From: Bacillus multifaciens
GTDB taxonomy: Bacteria > Bacillota > Bacilli > Bacillales > Bacillaceae_G
DNA: 64,000 bases
Assembly: GCF_030756675.1 (NCBI RefSeq)
Contig: NZ_JAVBXD010000013.1
Location: 1 to 64,000, forward strand
Direction of reading: 5' to 3'
This document shows, piece after piece, positions 60,513 to 64,000 of this stretch. The stretch's first letter is position 1. Every line of letters begins with the position of its first letter. The position numbers were made by a program, and so were the translations under genes. The notes below the pieces were generated by a model. That model was not told the DNA's origin and did no database searches. It was given only the letters and a program-made list of their open reading frames with translations.

Positions 60513-62354
60513 TTATTCATCGAAATCTGTCATACGTTTTTTAGACACTTCTTTTACATAACGACTAACATGTTGTGGTCTTTCTTGAACCCCGCGCGTA
60601 GTTATTTTAGATAAGGGCATTCGTACGAAGGCGTCTTTTGCTAACTGTTTGCGAAATGGATAAACAAATGCATACGGTTTTCGAAGAGATGATAATCGAA
60701 AAAGCCGTGTTAATAGAATGATAAATCCTAGCGAAATTCCTAATAATCCCCATAACTCGGCAAGTATGAGAAAGGGGAAGCGAAGTAAACGAATAGCATT
60801 TCCCATTTTATAAATCGGTGTAATAAACGATGCAAGTGCAGATAGGGCGACGATGATTAATAAAATATTACTTGTTAATCCCGCTTGGACTGATGCCTGT
60901 CCGATAACGATACCGCCTACAATACCGAGCGTCTGCCCGACCTTCATCGGTAATCGGGCTCCTGCTTCGCGGAGAAGATCAATAGCTAACTCCAGAAAAA
61001 TAGCCTCTATGATAGGTGGAAATGGTACTTGTGCCCGCGATAAAATCAATGTCTCAAGCAAGTCACTTGGAATTAATTCATAGTGATAACTAAGCACGGC
61101 TACATATAGGGGCGTTGCACAAATGGAAAACGTAACTGCGACAAGACGTAATAAACGGGAAAACGTTGCATAAAACCATGACACGCTGTAATCTTCTGGA
61201 GAGATAAAGAAATCCAGTAGAGATACAGGTGATAATAAAACATTTGGCGAGCCATCAACAAATATAGCAATTTTGCCATCAATGAGCCCGTTGCTGACAC
61301 GATCAGCCCGTTCTGTATTAATAAATGTTGGAAAAATAGATGTATTGCCCATTAGCTGGGGAATATAATAGCTATCATTAATTTGCTCATATTGAATTGT
61401 GTTTAAGGTATCTTCTAAATATGTAACGTTTTCTTTTTCTGCTACATTACTCAAATACATGATAACAACTTTTGTTTTGGAGAATTCTCCAATTAACAGT
61501 TCTTTCGTTTTCAATTCAAGAACTGGCAACCGTTTTCGAACAAGGTTTATGTTTGTATCGATATCCTCTACAAATCCTTCTTGCGGTCCGATAACTGTTG
61601 ATTCGTTCAATGGGATAGTCGGTAATCTATATTTTTCAATTGCAATGTTTGCAAGTAGGCATTCCGTATCATGCTCATGTAGTTGAATGATAGCATGCCC
61701 TTTTAAAACCATTTCTTCAATTTTTTTCACGTCACTTGTAATGATGAGTCCGCTTATTGGAACCATTGCCTTTATTTCTTCTAGTGTTTGTGCAGTATGG
61801 TGCAATAAAGCAGGCATTAAATAATTTTGTAATCTCATCCCATCCATTGACGTACGAAAAAATGAGATCCAATAAGGTTTAGCTGGGTCGTCAGAAGTTT
61901 GATAGCGAACAAAATCGCTTGATTCTCGTAATTTTTTGATAAGCTCTTGTAGTGAATGCGCAGTTTCATGCTCTGGTTTACTAAAGTCAAAAATGCCGTT
62001 TTGACTTTGCTTTGATTGTTGATTCGTTGTAGTTTGCTTGTTTGCTTGAGTTTGCTGTTGATTTGCTTGCTGCTTGTTTGTCTGCTGTTTGTTGTTTTGA
62101 GCCTGCTGTTGGTTTGCTTGTTGTTTGTTGTTTTGAGCTTGTTGCTTGTTTGTCTGCTGTTTGTTGTTTTGAGCCTGCTGTTGGTTTGCTTGTTGTTTGT
62201 TGTTTTGAGCTTGTTGCTGATTTTCCTGCTGCTTGTTCGTTTGCGCTACTTGATTACTGTTTGTTTGTTCATTTTGTTTCTTTTTCGTATCTGTATTGTT
62301 CTTTTCTACTTGCTTATTATCGTTCTTCTTTTTGTGAAACCATTTGAAAAACAT
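60513..62354 (-). CDS. gerIA: Spore germination protein GerA-type with Gln-rich repeats (GerIA/GerHA-like)
   Basis: 613 residues. A start MFFKWFHKKKND leads into a hydrophilic N-terminal region with about four to five 12-residue tandem repeats of the type NQQQAQNNKQQA (about residues 30-105), then the GerA core (SQLIKSL-like soluble domain and membrane helices from about 350). Such Gln-rich repeats are known from the gerI/gerH receptors of the B. cereus group. Part of the inner-membrane nutrient receptor. Start ATG 62354 has AGAGGGA 6-7 nt upstream; a longer open frame lacks an RBS. Copy number of the 36-bp repeat may vary among strains. Confidence 0.88.
   Translation of the reverse strand: MFFKWFHKKKNDNKQVEKNNTDTKKKQNEQTNSNQVAQTNKQQENQQQAQNNKQQANQQQAQNNKQQTNKQQAQNNKQQANQQQAQNNKQQTNKQQANQQQTQANKQTTTNQQSKQSQNGIFDFSKPEHETAHSLQELIKKLRESSDFVRYQTSDDPAKPYWISFFRTSMDGMRLQNYLMPALLHHTAQTLEEIKAMVPISGLIITSDVKKIEEMVLKGHAIIQLHEHDTECLLANIAIEKYRLPTIPLNESTVIGPQEGFVEDIDTNINLVRKRLPVLELKTKELLIGEFSKTKVVIMYLSNVAEKENVTYLEDTLNTIQYEQINDSYYIPQLMGNTSIFPTFINTERADRVSNGLIDGKIAIFVDGSPNVLLSPVSLLDFFISPEDYSVSWFYATFSRLLRLVAVTFSICATPLYVAVLSYHYELIPSDLLETLILSRAQVPFPPIIEAIFLELAIDLLREAGARLPMKVGQTLGIVGGIVIGQASVQAGLTSNILLIIVALSALASFITPIYKMGNAIRLLRFPFLILAELWGLLGISLGFIILLTRLFRLSSLRKPYAFVYPFRKQLAKDAFVRMPLSKITTRGVQERPQHVSRYVKEVSKKRMTDFDE
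62035..62245 (-). repeat. 36-bp tandem repeats inside gerIA
   Basis: On the plus strand the block TTGTTTGTTGTTTTGAGC recurs at 36-bp spacing, alternating with GCTGTTGGTTTGCTTG and GCTTGTTTGTCTGCTG. It encodes the Gln/Asn/Lys-rich 12-residue repeats. Confidence 0.85.
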
Positions 62355-62583
62355 ATGTATTCCCTCTTTACCCAAATAAGATAACTTTAGTCTGTGGGAA
62401 TTTTTATATATTATACATATATTTGTGTGCGAAAAAGTGAAATACGAATAGCGCGGGAAGCAATTTTGGATACAGAGTAATATGAGTTTTAGAGGAAATA
62501 ATAATTGAATAAATAAAGGAAATGTGGAGGGGGAAAATGTAAGTAAAGAGATTGAAAATGTATGAATGAAAGGAGAGTAATAG

Positions 62584-63544
62584 ATGAAAACAACACGTTC
62601 TTGTAAAATCAAAACCATCAAAATGGAACAAAGGGAACAACTTCTTGATTTGATTCGTACATTCGAAAGTGCCAAACGTTATAGTTTTAATCGTTTAACA
62701 GAAGGACATCACGATAAAGAATTGATCAAGAAATTACAACACGTGTATTCCTTAAATAAACGTTATTGTGAAGATGCAGTTTTACAAGCACAAACCATCA
62801 TTTCCTCTCAAAAAGAACTCCTTCCTGTTTATGTAGAAAATAATCAAAAAAAGTTAGAACAAACCATACAAAAAATAGAAGAATATGAAAGTGGTCGAAA
62901 AAGACCAAAAAAAGTACTATTAGACGTTTGTTTAAACGGTTTACGAAAGCGAAAACAAAAATTAGAACAAAAAATTGCGATGTATGAAACGCATATTGCA
63001 AACGGTACATTACCGCCTGTTATTTTCTCAACATGTTGGCGGCATTGTGCTAGAAGATTTACATTTTCAACAATCTCATGATACAGACAAATACAGTAAT
63101 CGCAAATTTTATCAGTTTACTTACAAGAAGATGGTAAGTAGTTTAATCAGAATGGGGCTTCGCAATGGATTTTCCGTCAAAACGGTGAACCCTGCTTATA
63201 CAAGCGTGATTGGAAAACTAAAATATAGTAAAAAGTATGGGATTAGCGTTCATGAAACTGCTGCGTTTACGATTGCACGTCGTGGACTCGGACTACAAGA
63301 AAAACTACCAAAAGAAATGATTTCTTTGTTACAAAACCAAATCTCAACAAAACTTCATATTCTTATTGCTTCATTGGAAGAAAGCAATAAGAATACAAAG
63401 AAGGTATATAAGAAATGGTTACAAACCATCGCAACATGGAAAGACCATCACAACTGGAAATTATGGAGTATCCTTCATAAAACAGTGTATATGAGTAATC
63501 AACAAATTTTATTTCAAATCAAGAAGGGAGGGAACCTGGTTTAA
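62584..63544 (+). pseudogene. TnpB-like (IS200/IS605 accessory) gene, internal deletion and frameshift
   Basis: The N-terminal part (MKTTRSCKIKTIKMEQREQL to NGTLPPVIF, 62584 to about 63018) is in one frame; from about 63020 another frame carries FSQHVGGIVLEDLHFQQSHD, NRKFYQFTYKKMVSSLIRMG, NPAYTSVIGKLKYSKKYGIS and VHETAAFTIARRGLG. Between GTLPPVIF and GIVLED a stretch of roughly 170-200 residues found in relatives is missing, including the first RuvC catalytic region. The junction is out of frame, so no full protein can be made. AAGGAGAG lies before ATG 62584. It lies between gerIA (divergent) and the metX-like gene. Confidence 0.8.
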
Positions 63545-63764
63545 AACTTATATCCCTTTGCGTATAGTTGACTCGGATGAATGATTATGCGCAAAACAAG
63601 ACCGTTCCTAACAGGAACCTGCCGTTATTCTTTCACAGTAGGTGAAATGAGAAGGTGATAGCCTTGCGGACAGGAAAAAGGTGAGATTCCTTTTCGGTAG
63701 TTGGCTTTTGTCTTGGTTCGCCAACGTTTTGATAGATTTTTATAAGTTTTTTAAACCAGGCGAA
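63532..63764 (+). ncRNA. Structured region after the TnpB remnant, possible omega-RNA/right-end relic
   Basis: Starts at AACCTGGTTTAAAACTT and ends with AAGTTTTTTAAACCAGG, a near-perfect inverted repeat about 200 bp apart. In between are hairpins such as CCGTTCCTAACAGGAAC, CACAGTAGGTGAAATGAG and AAGGTGAGATTCCTTTTCGG. TnpB genes usually have a 3' guide RNA region at the right end; this would be its place. The RNA is not demonstrated. Confidence 0.4.
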
Positions 63765-63767
63765 AAG

Positions 63768-64000
63768 ATGTTATATGTACAAAAGCAAGTATTTCGGCTA
63801 GAGAAATATACATTTGAAGACGGTACATCAATTCCAATCCAAATTGGCTATGAAACATACGGTACGTTAAACCGTGAAAAATCAAATGCTATTTTAGTTT
63901 GTCATTATTTTAGTGCAACGAGTCATGCGGCAGGAAAGTATACAGAGCAAGACTTAGTTCCAGGTTGGTGGGATGAGTTAATTGGACCCGGAAAAGCGAT
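63768..64000 (+). CDS. Homoserine O-acetyltransferase-like protein (MetX-type), partial
   Basis: The first 77 codons are in the window. [20 protein letters not shown], then [14 protein letters not shown] and [18 protein letters not shown] are typical of the MetX alpha/beta-hydrolase family (GYETYG and VCH-x5-SHAAG). MetX makes O-acetyl-homoserine for methionine synthesis, but the paralogous hydrolases are similar and the nucleophile region is outside. There is no clear RBS; the inverted repeat of the TnpB remnant ends 7 bp before ATG 63768, which may have altered the leader. Incomplete because the window ends. Confidence 0.75.
   Translation, partial: MLYVQKQVFRLEKYTFEDGTSIPIQIGYETYGTLNREKSNAILVCHYFSATSHAAGKYTEQDLVPGWWDELIGPGKA

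Noticed and set aside
62016-62384. A 122-codon Leu/Cys/Val-rich open frame opposite gerIA
   Set aside because: It is the antisense reading of the Gln-rich 36-bp repeats and has no RBS or independent support.
1-64000. tRNA or rRNA genes
   Set aside because: No cloverleaf with the TTCGAnTC core or rRNA-like segment was noticed in the window.

Overview
The window is chromosomal DNA of a Bacillus cereus-group bacterium. The evidence is the low GC content, the AGGAGG-type ribosome binding sites, five sequences matching the PlcR box TATGnAnnnnTnCATA, three ColA-type collagenase genes, a gerI/gerH-type spore germination operon with Gln-rich tandem repeats, and several dispersed repeat families of the kind described in this group. 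About 57 protein genes, fragments or partial genes can be supported. There are two riboswitch-type leaders (SAM-I before metK, T-box before leuS) and no tRNA or rRNA gene.

Layout. 0.4-2.9 kb: a two-component system and a DM13-domain protein. 3-9.4 kb: an accessory region with a secreted cell-wall-binding-repeat protein behind an 18-copy CATA microsatellite, small membrane proteins, a truncated gene duplicate, dispersed repeats, and a 26-residue amphipathic peptide gene whose promoter carries a PlcR box and a cre-like site. 8.9-12.5 kb: a secreted protein and collagenase 1, divergent from a shared PlcR box. 12.5-24.2 kb: Nif3-like, HesB-like, a polytopic membrane protein, pckA, the SAM riboswitch with metK, moaB-mobA, a Nudix protein and an acetyltransferase. 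24.2-29.7 kb: repeats, an orphan PlcR box, collagenase 2 (PlcR box, two PKD domains) and a divergent pair of small PH-like genes around another PlcR box. 29.7-38.5 kb: a conserved block with PAP2, ytoA, ytpA-ytpB, a racemase, ytqA-ytqB, ytzC and spo0M. 38.5-45.4 kb: a broken IS4-type transposase, a BceAB-type transporter and collagenase 3 (no PKD, no PlcR box). 45.4-52 kb: a run of small proteins, an isochorismatase, then an ECF sigma/anti-sigma/ABC-2 operon. 52.6-57.8 kb: an MFS transporter, T-box leuS, His-rich and basic small proteins, and a MazG-like protein. 58.2-62.4 kb: gerIA-gerIB-gerIC. 62.6-64 kb: a broken TnpB-like gene and the start of a metX-like gene.

The accessory theme is PlcR-linked secretion: collagenases, a secreted protein and an amphipathic peptide that looks like a phenol-soluble-modulin-type or leaderless peptide. 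The second theme is repeats. One is a TTTAT-flanked element present as 270-bp and 44-bp forms that sits on stop codons. Another is a set of four arrays with a 20-21 bp (two helical turns) period and a conserved end motif. A third is a 114-bp MITE with an 8-bp target duplication exactly at the gerIC stop codon.
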